A stretch of DNA of 64,000 nt from Sisyra terminalis (GCA_958496175.1 OY292280.1:2914001-2978000); one strand, 5' to 3'. Counted from the stretch's first letter, positions 23,101 through 33,138 are shown. Translations and numbers: made by a program. Notes: generated by a model not told the origin, from the sequence alone.

Positions 23101-24976
23101 AAGACCACTGCAAACAATAATCATAAAACCTGTTGAAACTATTACTGGTAATTCGGTGGCCCATCCTCGATCTCCTAAAAGAGCATTACAAGAATCATCG
23201 ACCGAAATTCTACTTGACGATCAATTTTTGCTTGCATCTGCCTCCCAAACCATCGAACCAGTTACGAAAAAAATCAGAATGGCAGAAGAAACTATTACCA
23301 GTAGTTCAGTAGGTGAAACACGATTATCTGAAAATAAATCCAAAATTTCGAAAACCCAGGAATCACTTTATCGTAAACTTCTGCAAATGCCTACCGCCAG
23401 AATCATAAAACCTGTGAAAATAAAAGTCAAGAAGCGTATTGAAACTGTTACTTGTAGTTCGGTTGCTAAATCTCAACTTTACTCCCAAAATTCGGATACC
23501 GAGGCTCCAATCGTCATCACCGCAAGTACACCAAACGCAAGTATCACAAAACTTATAAAAACCAGTTCTGAATTACCATCCGAAACGGCTATCAGTAATT
23601 CGGTTTCTCAAACTTTCGCAAATAATTCGGAGAATCTTGAAATTAAACCTACCACAGGTACCACAAAACCACTTCCAAAGCCTTCCGAAACTATAACCAG
23701 GATTGTGGTTGCTCAACCTCAATCTTCTGGAGAATCCATGGCTTCTAAGAACAAGAGACCTGTATACCATAAAGTTCTGGTTACATCTGCCTCAAATATT
23801 AAAACACCAGGAAAAAAATTTTTTACAATAGCTGCAAAATCACTTAATAATAATGCGGTTGCCCAGCCTCAAACTTCTGAAGAAAAACCAAAAGCTCCTG
23901 AGACTCATGCTTCACTTAACCAATCTCTGGTTACTCCTTCCAAAAATACCGCAAAAGCGATGGAAACAAATTCCATGAAACCTGCAGGAACTCGTATTTT
24001 GATTACTGAACGTCGATTATTAAAGAGGATACCTTCGAATCCCAAGGCTGATGTTCCACGTCTTGTTGATATTTCTTCCGGGAAAAGAACCATTGATTAT
24101 AATACCGCTGTTAAACATTATCAATTGGGACTTACACCAGTAACTACAAGTAACACAAAACGGATCGATACTAATGTTAAAAATCCTGTCGTAACTCTTC
24201 CTAGTACTTCAGTGGCTCATCCTCGATCTGATAGAAGCCAATCGGATAATTCTAAGACTGAAGTAAAAATTCAGAAAAAAATTGAGACTGCATCTACCAT
24301 TAGTAATAACAAATCAATGGAATCAAATTTAAGAAAACCTACTGAATCTCCTACTAGTAATTCAGTTTCTCTACTTCGACCTTCTGGAAAAAAAAATCAA
24401 CTGCCTAAGAAAGTTAATGTATGTCTAAAATTTCAGCCTACACCTGCAACAAGTATCACAAAACCAATAGTCGCAGATGCTAAAAATCCTGAACAAAATT
24501 CTACAAGTAATTTGAATTCTCCAGGTCGGTCACCTAAAAACTTCCAGAATACCCCAAAAACTCTTACCAGTAATTCAGTAGCTCAACATCGATCAGCAGG
24601 CGAAACTGCACTTCGCTTTAGATTCGAAATTAAAGGAACCAAACCAGAAGAAACGCAAACTTCAAGTACAAGTGATACAGGAAAATCAGCTGAAAACTCT
24701 TTTTTGAGCAACTGTTTTCAAAATTTCCAGACTGATTCAAAGACTGATAATAACCAACCGGGTAAATCTACTGCCAAAACTGTTCTAGAAAATACACCAA
24801 AAACGTTAAATGATTCGGTAGATCTTACAATTTCTGATGATTCAAATGACCAGGAATCTTTGGGTACCGTACAAAATGATCCACCAAAACCAAATCGAAG
24901 AAAATATACTCAAAAAGCTACAATGATCAATGATGGACCCCAAAATCCGAAGAAGAAACCTAAAAAAGGTCATTAA
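20114..24976 (+). CDS. Giant single-exon orphan: Ser/Thr/Pro/Lys-rich repeat protein, probably nuclear (1620 aa)
   Basis: One uninterrupted frame of 1620 codons, impossible by chance in such A+T-rich DNA. The ATG has A at -3. There is no signal peptide or membrane segment. Residues 13-38 hold a Cys cluster (C15, C17, C31, C35, C38; CxC-x13-C-x3-C-x2-C) that could bind zinc. Residues about 50-400 are mixed acidic and polar. From about 510 onwards basic patches resembling nuclear localisation signals appear (PKRKRAKK, RNKRKPKEKK), and the C-terminus is again basic (NPKKKPKK). Residues about 645-1055 consist of four repeats of 99-102 residues, each made of two related halves with FLL.P, KP and ETITSNS motifs; degenerate halves continue to about 1500. 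VDLTISDD at about 1569 fits a SUMO-interacting motif. No introns and no recognised homologue. It could be a chromatin or scaffold protein, or a fast-evolving repeat protein of unknown role; no function is assigned. Confidence 0.85.
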   Translation: MNISVDDFGVVTFHCSCEFLPKDFFYSWDTCLLTCQYCFDSIDLSDYVYSNPELDNATPKDAIFFFLSKELLPTSSKIYSDSKSTGATNTVTQPRVLNFLEKKIFSASFNKQNCFDLMEGYIQAKEEQQARIVNYLLTKSSKEIELEYLAELNQLTDIQNHPNPKEVSALSDSIDFGFESNTLEDRFFFEINLSRNFEFRNSETDGNFLTCGELNIDYYYYRGGFQNLDAPENEASVQIQQSVDSPNGTPLQSEQPNSVESQQKIDTIVQFLEGTVELQPLSPNIDDVMETIETDTNHNIFSPETSSHNSETIQIPEVLPKFDSQQLRNELAALDASKKRNELSQSRIIFIPNPNFIPKKREYIIIPTNRFPQKVACSHNPQMGISRHHYFISREDYDMYLEYMRLKYPNSNLTSQTEEKKSAEKQIPPNKEPLEPQKDSSQPNEKTDEPLRGFLRIDQLASPKTEDIHKQLSDIYNIRVVPKDKSSKTNSEDSMEIPLYRGVWSTPTTSTTKPKRKRAKKSSTVQKSVTQSGSETKPEDSETETKIRPTPTRNKRKPKEKKIKLPRGTRTRSSVAKKKFIPSLNEIKIHRQFALPNLPNIMKTKLNDTTEAITDTSNTQSGSLEPIANRSKVPLNDQLMLPPTSKPMVTRSKKLAATITSNSETHSHTVDHENNSSGTKIPLNENFLLTPTRSIIKPLETKIKKPTKTITSISVTHPRSPKKASQELTTEIPLDDEFLLAPTTGTTKSMNSSSKKPAETITSNSEAHLQTYDNNNNNSGTGTLLNHKFLLTPTRSIKKPLQTIIIKSTETIASNSVAYSQSPKRSSPKSTTEIPLNDQFLLTSIIKPMELSSKKPAETITSNSEAHPQTFDSDNNNYGAKTPLNKKFLLTPTRSIIRPLQTIIIKPVETITGNSVAHPRSPKTTMQESSTEIPLKDQFLLTSTTKPMESSSKKPAETITSNSEAHPQTFDSDNNSSGTKTPLNQKFLLTPTKSIIRPLQTIIIKPVETITGNSVAHPRSPKRALQESSTEILLDDQFLLASASQTIEPVTKKIRMAEETITSSSVGETRLSENKSKISKTQESLYRKLLQMPTARIIKPVKIKVKKRIETVTCSSVAKSQLYSQNSDTEAPIVITASTPNASITKLIKTSSELPSETAISNSVSQTFANNSENLEIKPTTGTTKPLPKPSETITRIVVAQPQSSGESMASKNKRPVYHKVLVTSASNIKTPGKKFFTIAAKSLNNNAVAQPQTSEEKPKAPETHASLNQSLVTPSKNTAKAMETNSMKPAGTRILITERRLLKRIPSNPKADVPRLVDISSGKRTIDYNTAVKHYQLGLTPVTTSNTKRIDTNVKNPVVTLPSTSVAHPRSDRSQSDNSKTEVKIQKKIETASTISNNKSMESNLRKPTESPTSNSVSLLRPSGKKNQLPKKVNVCLKFQPTPATSITKPIVADAKNPEQNSTSNLNSPGRSPKNFQNTPKTLTSNSVAQHRSAGETALRFRFEIKGTKPEETQTSSTSDTGKSAENSFLSNCFQNFQTDSKTDNNQPGKSTAKTVLENTPKTLNDSVDLTISDDSNDQESLGTVQNDPPKPNRRKYTQKATMINDGPQNPKKKPKKGH
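22050..23215 (+). repeat. Four in-frame tandem repeats of 297-306 bp inside the 1620-codon ORF
   Basis: Corresponding sites start at 22118, 22424, 22721 and 23018, spaced 306, 297 and 297 bp. All spacings are multiples of three. The last two units are almost identical in DNA, including long silent stretches, so their duplication is recent. Each unit encodes two half-modules of about 50 residues. Confidence 0.85.
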
Positions 24977-25379
24977 GTTATGCCAAATCTAAAACTTTTG
25001 TGGAAATGTAGTGTTGAACTAAAAACTTAAAAAAAAAAACAGTGTTCCAAATAGTTGTACTCTTGTAAAAGTAAAAAAACAGTGCAAAAACTATACTGTA
25101 TGGTGTAAGATTAAGTTGACTTTTGTTCGGAAGTGACAACTTGTCATGCGCGGAAAACAATGGACTAACTAAAAGAAAAATCGGTACTGTCGTTAGAGTA
25201 GTCCATACCAAGGAAATGAAGGAAGGAGGATTCCAGAGAACCACAGGAGCCAACTGGAGTAACACCGACTTAAGGATCAAAAATTAATTGATAAGTAAAA
25301 TTTTTGTAGACCTGTACCTGACTAATTTAGAAATTAATTAATTTTCATAGATAATTATTGGCTATTCTGTTAATTAAAC

Positions 25380-25585
25380 CAGGAGTGATCAACCTGCAAG
25401 CCACATGAGGTCACAATTCATCACATTTTTAAAAAATATATAAAATTCATAATATCCAAAGTGGTGAAACCAATATATTAATTGTTCATGTACCATAATC
25501 AAATGTGTATTACTGAGGATACATAATTTTATGGGTGACCCGGATAGCTAAAAATATTAGATACCACCTTAGTTTATCACTCCTG
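25380..25585. mobile_element. 206-bp hAT-like MITE
   Basis: The left end is CAGGAGTGATCAACCT; the right end reverse-complemented is CAGGAGTGATAAACTA. Flanking 8-mers AATTAAAC (25372-25379) and ATTTAAAC (25586-25593) match at 7 of 8 positions, as expected for the 8-bp hAT target duplication. Non-coding. Confidence 0.7.
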
Positions 25586-25912
25586 ATTTAAACAATAGTA
25601 CAAAATTTTAAACTCAAACGGAAAAATAAGAAGTTTTGTTTCACTTTAAAATATATCATTCGAGTTGCATATACTTCGAGTTACGTATACCCAAGAATAT
25701 TTTCTATATTCGCAGGGCTTGCCTGATATTTAAACTCAAAGTTTTACACATTAGTAATCCACAGTCGTTTGTTATAAGTCCAAAGTGAAATGAAACTTCA
25801 AAATTAACTAATCGGTCCAGAAAAATTACAAATTTTTCTTAATTCATCGAAAATTTTAATATAATCGTGCTAAATCCTAGACAATATAAAAAACTGTGAT
25901 TGCTGCTTTAAT

Positions 25913-26498
25913 TAGAGATACAAACGATTAATCGATATATCGTCCATAAACATCAATGTTGAACCCTAAAGCATCGATGATATATGGTTCTTCATGAGCA
26001 GTGTTTTATGATCGATAACGTGAACACAGCGCCATCTTCCGCCCGTTTATGATCTACAGATACCTCCCTTAGTCACAAACGTTAATTTGTGTATCTGTCA
26101 GCGTAAAACGTGTGAAATTATAAACTAACGGTAGGTGAGATTGTTGTTCAACGACGTTAGATTATAAACTAACGAATTTTACAATTTAACGGTGTCGTAA
26201 ATTATTATTTTTTAACTACTAGGGTCTTTAACGGCTCTAGAGTTTATAAAAATCCGTAAACTGAGAAAAAATGAATATTTCTTGGTTACGGGATTTGAAT
26301 TCAATATTTACCGGTTTTGGAGCGGTCAACTTGACCACTCAGCCACTAAAAGGCTAGGTATATTTTTATTTATACATATTTTATATTATTATATTTAAAT
26401 GGTGGTAAAACCATTGAAAAAAATCGATAGATCGTTTATAAATTTCGATGTCTTTATTGAAAATATCGATTTTTTTTATGAGCAATTTTTCATCCCTA
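25913..26498. mobile_element. hAT-like MITE containing a nested SINE
   Basis: The ends are TAGAGATACAAACGAT on the left and TAGGGATGAAAAATTG on the right (reverse-complemented). Flanking 8-mers GCTTTAAT and GCTATAAG agree at 6 of 8. It aligns along its length with the 438-bp copy at 53554-53991 (shared TTATGATCGATAAC-like, AACTAACGGT and AATTTAACGGT motifs). It is 148 bp longer because a tRNA-like segment is inserted at about 26212-26356. Confidence 0.65.
26212..26358 (-). mobile_element. tRNA-derived SINE, minus strand, nested in MITE
   Basis: On the minus strand, TTAGTGGCTGAGTGGTCAAG (A box) is followed by TTGAATTCAAATCCCG (B box), then a body with TTACGGATTTTTATAAACTC. The body matches the plus-strand SINE at 19479-19840. 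The insert is absent from the sister MITE copy at 53554-53991. Confidence 0.6.
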
Positions 26499-28181
26499 GC
26501 TATAAGTATAATAAAAATTAAAAAAATAAAAAAAAACGGTGGTTCAATAATGTAGGGGTTGATTAACATTTTCTTTTCAAATTCCATATTTTTCAAAACA
26601 ATTTTTAAATTTTTCAATATTTTATCGAAAAATTTCGTTTTCTCAATTTTATAATTTTATCTTTCATCCCCTATCATAAACAAGGGCTGTGAATGTTTCT
26701 GTGACCTTATAGAAACAGTAATGAAAAAAAATAATTAATTTAGAAGAATAAATAAAGTTTTTTTTTTAAGGGAAGAAAATATTTAAGATAGAAACCGACA
26801 ACAGGGTATAAAGTGAGAATTAATTTTAATCTGAAATTTGTAATTAAGGATCACACAAAGTGTGAAAACGCCCCTTTTGAGTTCAACCCTTATCAAATAA
26901 ATTTTATTTTTTTCTATCCATAAGAATAAGTCATTTATAAAAAAAAATTTTTACATTTTCCAATTGAATTCAAACTTACGGGGTTGCAACTCAAAAAGGG
27001 TGTATTTTAGGGTTGTTATATAGTAGCAGGGTGAAATTTTTATTTTGAAAGTTTGTATGTAATAAATTGATTTTTTTAAAGTTAAATCATTAATTTTATT
27101 GGTAAAAATATTCCGAGGACTAGGATCAAATAATCAGTCAAAACTATTTATTACATGCACGACGTTATAACCGAATATAACCGACCGTTATAGCCGACGA
27201 ATAACCGGGCCGAAACGTCTCATATGTAATTGATAGTTTTGACTGATTATTATTTGATCCTAGTCCTCTGAATATTTTTACCAATTTATCATCATCGAGG
27301 ATCTGAAACTCTTCAATAATTAATTTTAATTCAAATTATTTAAAGGGTGCCACACAAAATGGACGATTGTGACCTTTTTCCACCCCTTGAACAAAAATTG
27401 TAAAGATCGATTTCTTTGTTTTGCACCCCTTGACGTAAATATGTTTTTATTGGTGCGAATACCATTCTACTTGGTAAACTAAAATTGATTTTTGGATTTT
27501 GTGATTTTTCTCTTCTCTAATTGGGTGTGACGTCATTTTTGTGGAGTCCCCAAGGGTGGATTTGTTTTGGTTGTTTGTTCATCCCTTTTTCTATTCACAA
27601 GTTGCCAAATTGTTCTTTTTTCGAAACAAATATAATAAAAAATTGCCGTACGCAACTTGAATACAAATATGAACATTTTATATTCGCCAGGGTACGAACA
27701 ACTGGTGTTTATTGTTGATATAACACCCAAAACAAAGCTTAAAATATTTTTTTTATTTTGAAAGTAGTCTAAGTTAAGGAATAAATATTATTACTAATAA
27801 TTTTTAATTCTTTTTAAAAATGGATTCTTAAATATCAAAAAATGTGAAATCAGTCCTTTTCTGATTAATATATTGAAACTAAACATTGAAAAATTGATAA
27901 AATTCTTTATTTTGCAATTATTTCAAATATTTAAGAATTTATCCAATATATAAACAAAAAATTCCATCTGATAAAAAAAATATAATTTTGAGCAAATTTT
28001 TGTTAAAATATTTATTTCAATGACGTAATGTTCTTATCGTATTGAAAAATAATCATAAAAGTATAAATTGTACAACAAAATTTTGTATGTAAATCGTAAT
28101 GAAGCGAATAAATAAACAAACGAATTTCAGCGAATAATATAATTTCCAATATTCTTCTAATTCCTTTTGCTGGTTTTTCAG
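26499..28181. other. Gene-free A+T-rich interval with a short hairpin
   Basis: Nothing coding is supported. ORFs near 27521-27730 overlap on opposite strands with no splice or domain evidence. The hairpin at 27099-27284 is listed separately. Confidence 0.45.
27099..27284. repeat. 186-bp hairpin with arms of about 48-50 bp
   Basis: TTGGTAAAAATATTCCGAGG...AGTCAAAACTA (27099-27146) is complementary to TAGTTTTGACTG...TTTTTACCAA (27234-27284). The loop is G+C-richer and contains ACCGAATATAACCGACCG-type repeats. Probably a small fold-back element. Confidence 0.7.
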
Positions 28182-28289
28182 AGAAATTATTAACTGAAAA
28201 AATATTAAAATTGATTTAAGATACATTGACTTATTGAATTATGGAGATTGAAAACAAAAGTCAAAGGTGAAGTTTTTGAAGAAATATAG
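28182..28289 (+). other. Exon-like cassette, copy 1
   Basis: A 108-bp segment preceded by CTGGTTTTTCAG and ended by AATATAG|GTAAGTACAG, which are good acceptor and donor consensus sites. Stops occur in the frames examined, so it would be a non-coding exon (UTR or lncRNA) if real. A diverged copy lies 667 bp downstream. Confidence 0.35.
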
Positions 28290-28848
28290 GTAAGTACAGT
28301 ACAGGTGAGTCTACTATAGTCCTGTCAATGATAAATAATACTATTTAAATCTCAAAATTATCAAAATTATTAGTCGATAAAATTATTATTTTAGCAGTTT
28401 ATATCGAAAATGATCTAATCAATACGTTGGTTCATTAAAAGCATAAACAAATTTATCAATTTTTGACCAAAAATGATGATTTTACACTTTACCGTCTTTT
28501 ATTTTTTGTAGCCAAAACAAAATGATGATACAATAATTTTTATTGATATAAAATTTTGATGGTTTTTTTCCAACATGCGTTTATAATTTTTTATATTTTC
28601 TTTGTCTTTTTTGGATTTTTTTTTTACATTTTTTTATATATTTTTGTATGACCAAGATATGTTATAACAACCTATATAACTGCAATACCCAAAGTATCAT
28701 CATTGATAAATGGCGGTTAAATTGATGTTAGTAAGAATTATAATAGTACCTGAAAAAATCGGAAAACCGCTGAAATGATTTGAAAAGCAGTAATAAAAAT
28801 TTAAAAATTAAATATAAATTTTCAAAAAATTCAAGAATAGTTTTTCAG

Positions 28849-28955
28849 GAAAATTTTTACCGTAAAATCTTTAAAATTGAGTTAAGTTGAATTGACTTAT
28901 GGAATTTCGAAGATTGCTACCAAAAATCAACAGTAAAGCTTTGAAAAAAAAATAG
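28849..28955 (+). other. Exon-like cassette, copy 2
   Basis: A 107-bp segment after GTTTTTCAG and before AAATAG|GTAAGTCTACAG. It is clearly related to 28182-28289 (shared TTGACTTAT, GAAGATTG/GGAGATTG, AAAAATCAA/AAAAGTCAA and the TACAGTACAGGTGAGT tail), with both splice sites conserved. Confidence 0.35.
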
Positions 28956-30511
28956 GTAAGTCTACAGTACAGGTGAGTTTATGTAATAAAACAACAATAT
29001 AAAAATCCATAATCGAAAAATATCGATAATTTGTTCGATATGAGAATCGATCCCAAATATTAACCATTGTTGTTAGATTTAACTTCTTCTTAATGTTCTT
29101 ACTACTTCCTCATTTTGGCTAAAGATTATTTCAGTAAAAGATCACCTGTAAGCAATATGGGAAACAGGTTACCTAAAAATTAATTTTTAGTAATTAAAAT
29201 TGAACTTTTTTAACCCAAAGGATACCTTTGATTAAAGACAAAAGGAATTTTGATAAAGGGGTTCCAAAGGGAAGCCATTTTAAAGCAGTAAATAATTTGG
29301 TCTAAAAATTATAATAATTGCCTTACTTTTAAAGAAAAACAATTTTTATTTATAAAAATCAACCCTTAATAGTTGGGGATTGTTGAAAATCAACCAAAAA
29401 AATAATTTTTTTCCCAAAGGATCAAATTTCAAGCCGAATTTATTACTTTTGTCCTCCAAAATTGATTTAAATAATAAAAAATCAGAGAAAAATGACCAAA
29501 AATAATATTCTTTCATCCTAATTTGGGAAATCCAAAAATTAAAATATTCTGTTAAGCAAAAAATGTTTTCAAAAAAATTGCAATAGGAAAACTCTAGCAT
29601 AAGTAGAACAAAGAAACGCTTTTAATTGGAACAATTTTGGGGTGAAAGACTTGAATTTTTTTCCAAAAATTTTCCCCAAATTCAAAAATTTAATGTCCAA
29701 ATTATTTTTAATTCCCTTGACAAGACCATAAACTTTCAAACGTTCATATAATTAGCAAAATTTATAATCCCTCTCAAGAAAAATCATACTTCTAATAATG
29801 TTATACTTTTGGGCCACCATTAAATAAAACTATAAAAATTATGAAGATTTCTTTTGGAGGTCAAGATACAAGTTTATATGTAACAAAATATCTAAGTATC
29901 AGTCGCTTCAATGATCACTTTATTGTCATAACCAGATGGTTCGATTTTCCAGGAATTAAATATAAAATAAACATTTATTAGAACAAAATTCGATTCGACT
30001 ATGCAGAAACTTGTATTCCTAACAATGCATAGTCTACATACAAGCGTCATCTATGGAAAACTCGCAAACTATTAGTAAATATTTAAACCATACTTTTTAT
30101 TGATTCATCACCTTCCTTATATAAAATAAAGTTATTTGCTGATGAAGAAAGGATTTTTCTTAATTTTTATCGTTTATCCCCAAAAAAATTTTAACCGTAA
30201 ATATTAATATCTAATTAGATTGTGCTTGGAGACTATATAGCTTATAAAAACACCTACATTATCGATCATTGAATATGAAGTAAGCGGAAAAATTATTCAT
30301 CATTATTGATAGCTTTAATTTTCTTTTTCTTCTTTATGTTCCTCCTCTAAACGAGGGATCGGGCTTCACACTATTCAAGGATTAAGGTTAATAAGTACAG
30401 GCAAGCTACGAAGTAACTACGTTTTTTTAACGAAAGCTTAAAAAATTTAACAAAAATATTCTTCAAACATTATAGTCCGTTATTATATATTGTATATATT
30501 ATATATTATAT
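28956..30511. other. Gene-free A+T-rich region
   Basis: No supported gene, RNA or recognisable transposon. Short ORFs (for example 29346-29600 minus) lack motifs and splice context. Confidence 0.45.
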
Positions 30512-31579
30512 TACGGTGTCCGTTATTTCCCAAATTGATTCTTTTACAGCGATCGCCCCTTAAATTTTTAGTTTAAGATATAAAAAATAATATCCAATAC
30601 AATCAAGCTCTTAATTTCTTGATTAAAACGTGCCGGAATCATGTTACTTTTACCATTTAAATAACTTGGGATTATTTGAATTTTTGCTTTTATTTTTTCT
30701 CACAGAAACAAATGAATGAAAATATTTAAGGTCAAATTATTCTCACGTAAAATTAAATGCTCAACAAAAAAGGTCTCTTATAAATTTCCGATTAAATCAC
30801 TCCATTAAAAGTTATTCAACATTTAACTTGTGGCTAATATAAATCTAGCAATATTTTCAACTTTTTGCTCATTTTTACTTTTTTTATCTATAAAATCATT
30901 GGAAGAGAAAATAAAAATTAATATCATTAGAGCGCAAGTGATTATTTGTGTTAATTTTATGGCTTGAATTGAAAATTAAACAAAAAAAAAAATCATTTTT
31001 TGACAATTAAAACAGGTGACATAAGATCCGAATTCGCTATAGTCGTGAAATTCAATTTATCCAGGATAAATTTTCGTACTTTAATCAATATTTTGTACCT
31101 ACTAAGAAAATTTCATACTAATTAATGAGACTATCGATAAAAGTTCAATTATTATTCGAATTTTTACCATTTCATCTGACACCATCTATGAGAAATTTCT
31201 TAGAACTTGTAGTCAACATCATTTTTATTGAGCCTATAGTCGATTGATATGTCGTTAAAAAGTTTAAATGTTGAATAATTTTTAATGGAGTGGTTTAATC
31301 GAAAATTTGTAAGAGACTTTTTTTGTAGAACGTTAAATTTTACGTCAGAATAATTTGATTTTAAATCTTTTCATACATTTGTTTCTGAGAAAAAAATTAA
31401 AAGTTAAAAGTCAAATAATCCCATGTTATTTAAATGGTAAAAGTAACATGATTCCGGCACGGTTTAATCCAGAAATTAAGAGCTTAATTGTGTTGGATAA
31501 TTTTTTTTATATCTTAAACTAAAAATTCAGGGGGCGATCGCTGTAAAAAAATCAATTTGGGAAATAACGGACACCCTAA
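30512..31579. mobile_element. 1.07-kb DNA element with arms of about 317 bp
   Basis: The left arm (30512-30829) starts TTACGGTGTCCGTTATTTCC. The right arm (31263-31579), reverse-complemented, starts TTAGGGTGTCCGTTATTTCC. Arms share GGAATCATGTTACTTTTACC and CCATTTAAATAAC. The interior of about 430 bp has no transposase. It is a non-autonomous long-TIR element. Its arm carries the motif order AAGCTCTTAAT - GTGCCG - CATTTAAATAAC - GGGA, also found in the family at 15137, 15835 and 34149. Confidence 0.75.
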
Positions 31580-32109
31580 TTTATATTATTATATATTATA
31601 GTCCATTACTTATGTCAATTGATTATTCCTATCTTAAAAATATATATTATTTATTTTATTTAAATTTATTAATTGATTTAAGTTTTGAGGTTTCCATATA
31701 TTTACGTGTGCATTGTAATTTAAAACCCTGACTTTATATCGGCTATTCCAATGGCTATCGGGAAAACCACTTTTCCCAAGATTTTCTTTATACAATGAAA
31801 AACCAAAAGATTTTAATAAAAATTATTATTATTTATAGAAAATCAATTTTTTTGGATGCTATCAATCTCGAGAAATAAAAGATGAGGACCTCAGGAAAAG
31901 AAAAACGAAAGTAATATTAATGACTTATTGAATATATAATTCTATATCAACTTAAATAACAAAAATTACAATTTAATATACAAAAAAGGACATATAAAGT
32001 ACATATCTTTATTAAGAAACGATGTAAGAAGTATATTACATATAATTTTCATACTATTTGTTCCAAACAGGAGACAAATTCATAATTCAAAAAATCACAT
32101 CTTTAAGTA
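31580..32109. other. Gene-free flank downstream of the minus-strand membrane-protein gene
   Basis: A+T-rich; no coding or repeat copy recognised. Confidence 0.4.
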
Positions 32110-32115
32110 TTTATT
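32110..32115 (-). terminator. Polyadenylation signal AATAAA of the 32-33-kb gene
   Basis: TTTATT on the plus strand gives AATAAA on the minus strand, about 83 nt after the stop codon at 32198-32200. Confidence 0.45.
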
Positions 32116-32197
32116 GTTTTTACAGAACACTCCAGAATCAGTGACCCAATTTCTTTGTGTGAAAAATGAAGCGAGGTTATCCAGGATTTGGGGTTGA

Positions 32198-33052
32198 TTA
32201 CTTTTTGGTGACGAAATTTGGATCAATGCCTTCATGCTCGGATTGATCCAAATGTATATATGGGATTCCTACCCTAGAAAAATTTTGAATAAGTTATAGT
32301 TTTAATCAAATCAAATTGTCATTTAATATATCTTACAGTTTATGAATAAGCGTACTGGAATTGGTCAATTTCTTTTTGTCCCGAAATAATTCCTTAAAAT
32401 TATCGTTATGAACATCATACGGATTTTCATCTTCTTCATCGGATTTCTGATCTGGATCCAGTAAATGAAAAGCTGTTATTGGATCTAGAGTACTATAAAT
32501 GGTGTCCACCTAAAATAGTATACAGTTTACAATGATTTCTTTATAAGAAAATTGTATTTTGATTATGAAAAGTGATTTCAATAAAAATATTTATGGACTA
32601 CTATTTGCCCCAATAATTGGCTTATAGTTTGGATATAGGTAGTAGCTCATTTTATATGCTAAGCAAAAGGTTAAATATTTAATGAAAAATGAAAAAAATA
32701 ACAAATTTTTGTAGCATATTTTATTTGAAATATAAAATCCTTAAAAAAAATATTGACTTACCAATGATTCAGTAGATTCGGTTGAGATATTGAATTGGAA
32801 ATTACGCATAGTGGTATTTATAGTGATTCCTTTGAAGTATTCGATATCAACTTTCATTTCGCCAACCGTTTTTGCCAAATGCTCAATTTCGGCGTGGTTT
32901 TCACTAATCAGAACCCATGTTGGAATGGATAGTACCAGCAAAACCGCCAAAAAAACCAACAAATATTTATAACGAGCAAATTGACGCCCCAAAAAGTATC
33001 CTCTAGTAGAATGACTACCAAAATCACTTTCCATTTCCATTGGATTTAGCAT
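32198..33052 (-). CDS. Small type II single-pass membrane protein, three exons (179 aa)
   Basis: Exon 1 is 33052-32762 (ATG, ends TCATTG|GTAAGT), exon 2 is 32509-32337 (after TATTTTAG, ends AAACT|GTAAGA) and exon 3 is 32273-32198 (after TTTTTCTAG, ends TAA). Phases 0 and 2 join cleanly, giving 540 nt with no stop. If intron 2 were not removed, a TAA would follow two codons later. Residues about 29-51 are a membrane segment (YLLVFLAVLLVLSIPTWVLI) preceded by basic residues. The distal part has sequons NTT, NIS and NSS, an acidic run (DPDQKSDEEDENPYD) and ends NFVTKK. The family is not recognised. A GTG two codons upstream was rejected as the start. It lies head-to-head with a plus-strand candidate whose ATG is 87 bp away. 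Confidence 0.7.
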
Positions 33053-33138
33053 TTTCACGGTTTAGATTTAAATTTTTCGACAAGTAATCACAAAGACCAC
33101 ACACTAGCAAATGTAGAGATTTGATCAATTTGGAGGCA

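Noticed and set aside
27521..27730. Overlapping plus and minus ORFs of 65 codons
   Set aside because: Opposite-strand mirror ORFs with no domain and no splice or promoter context.
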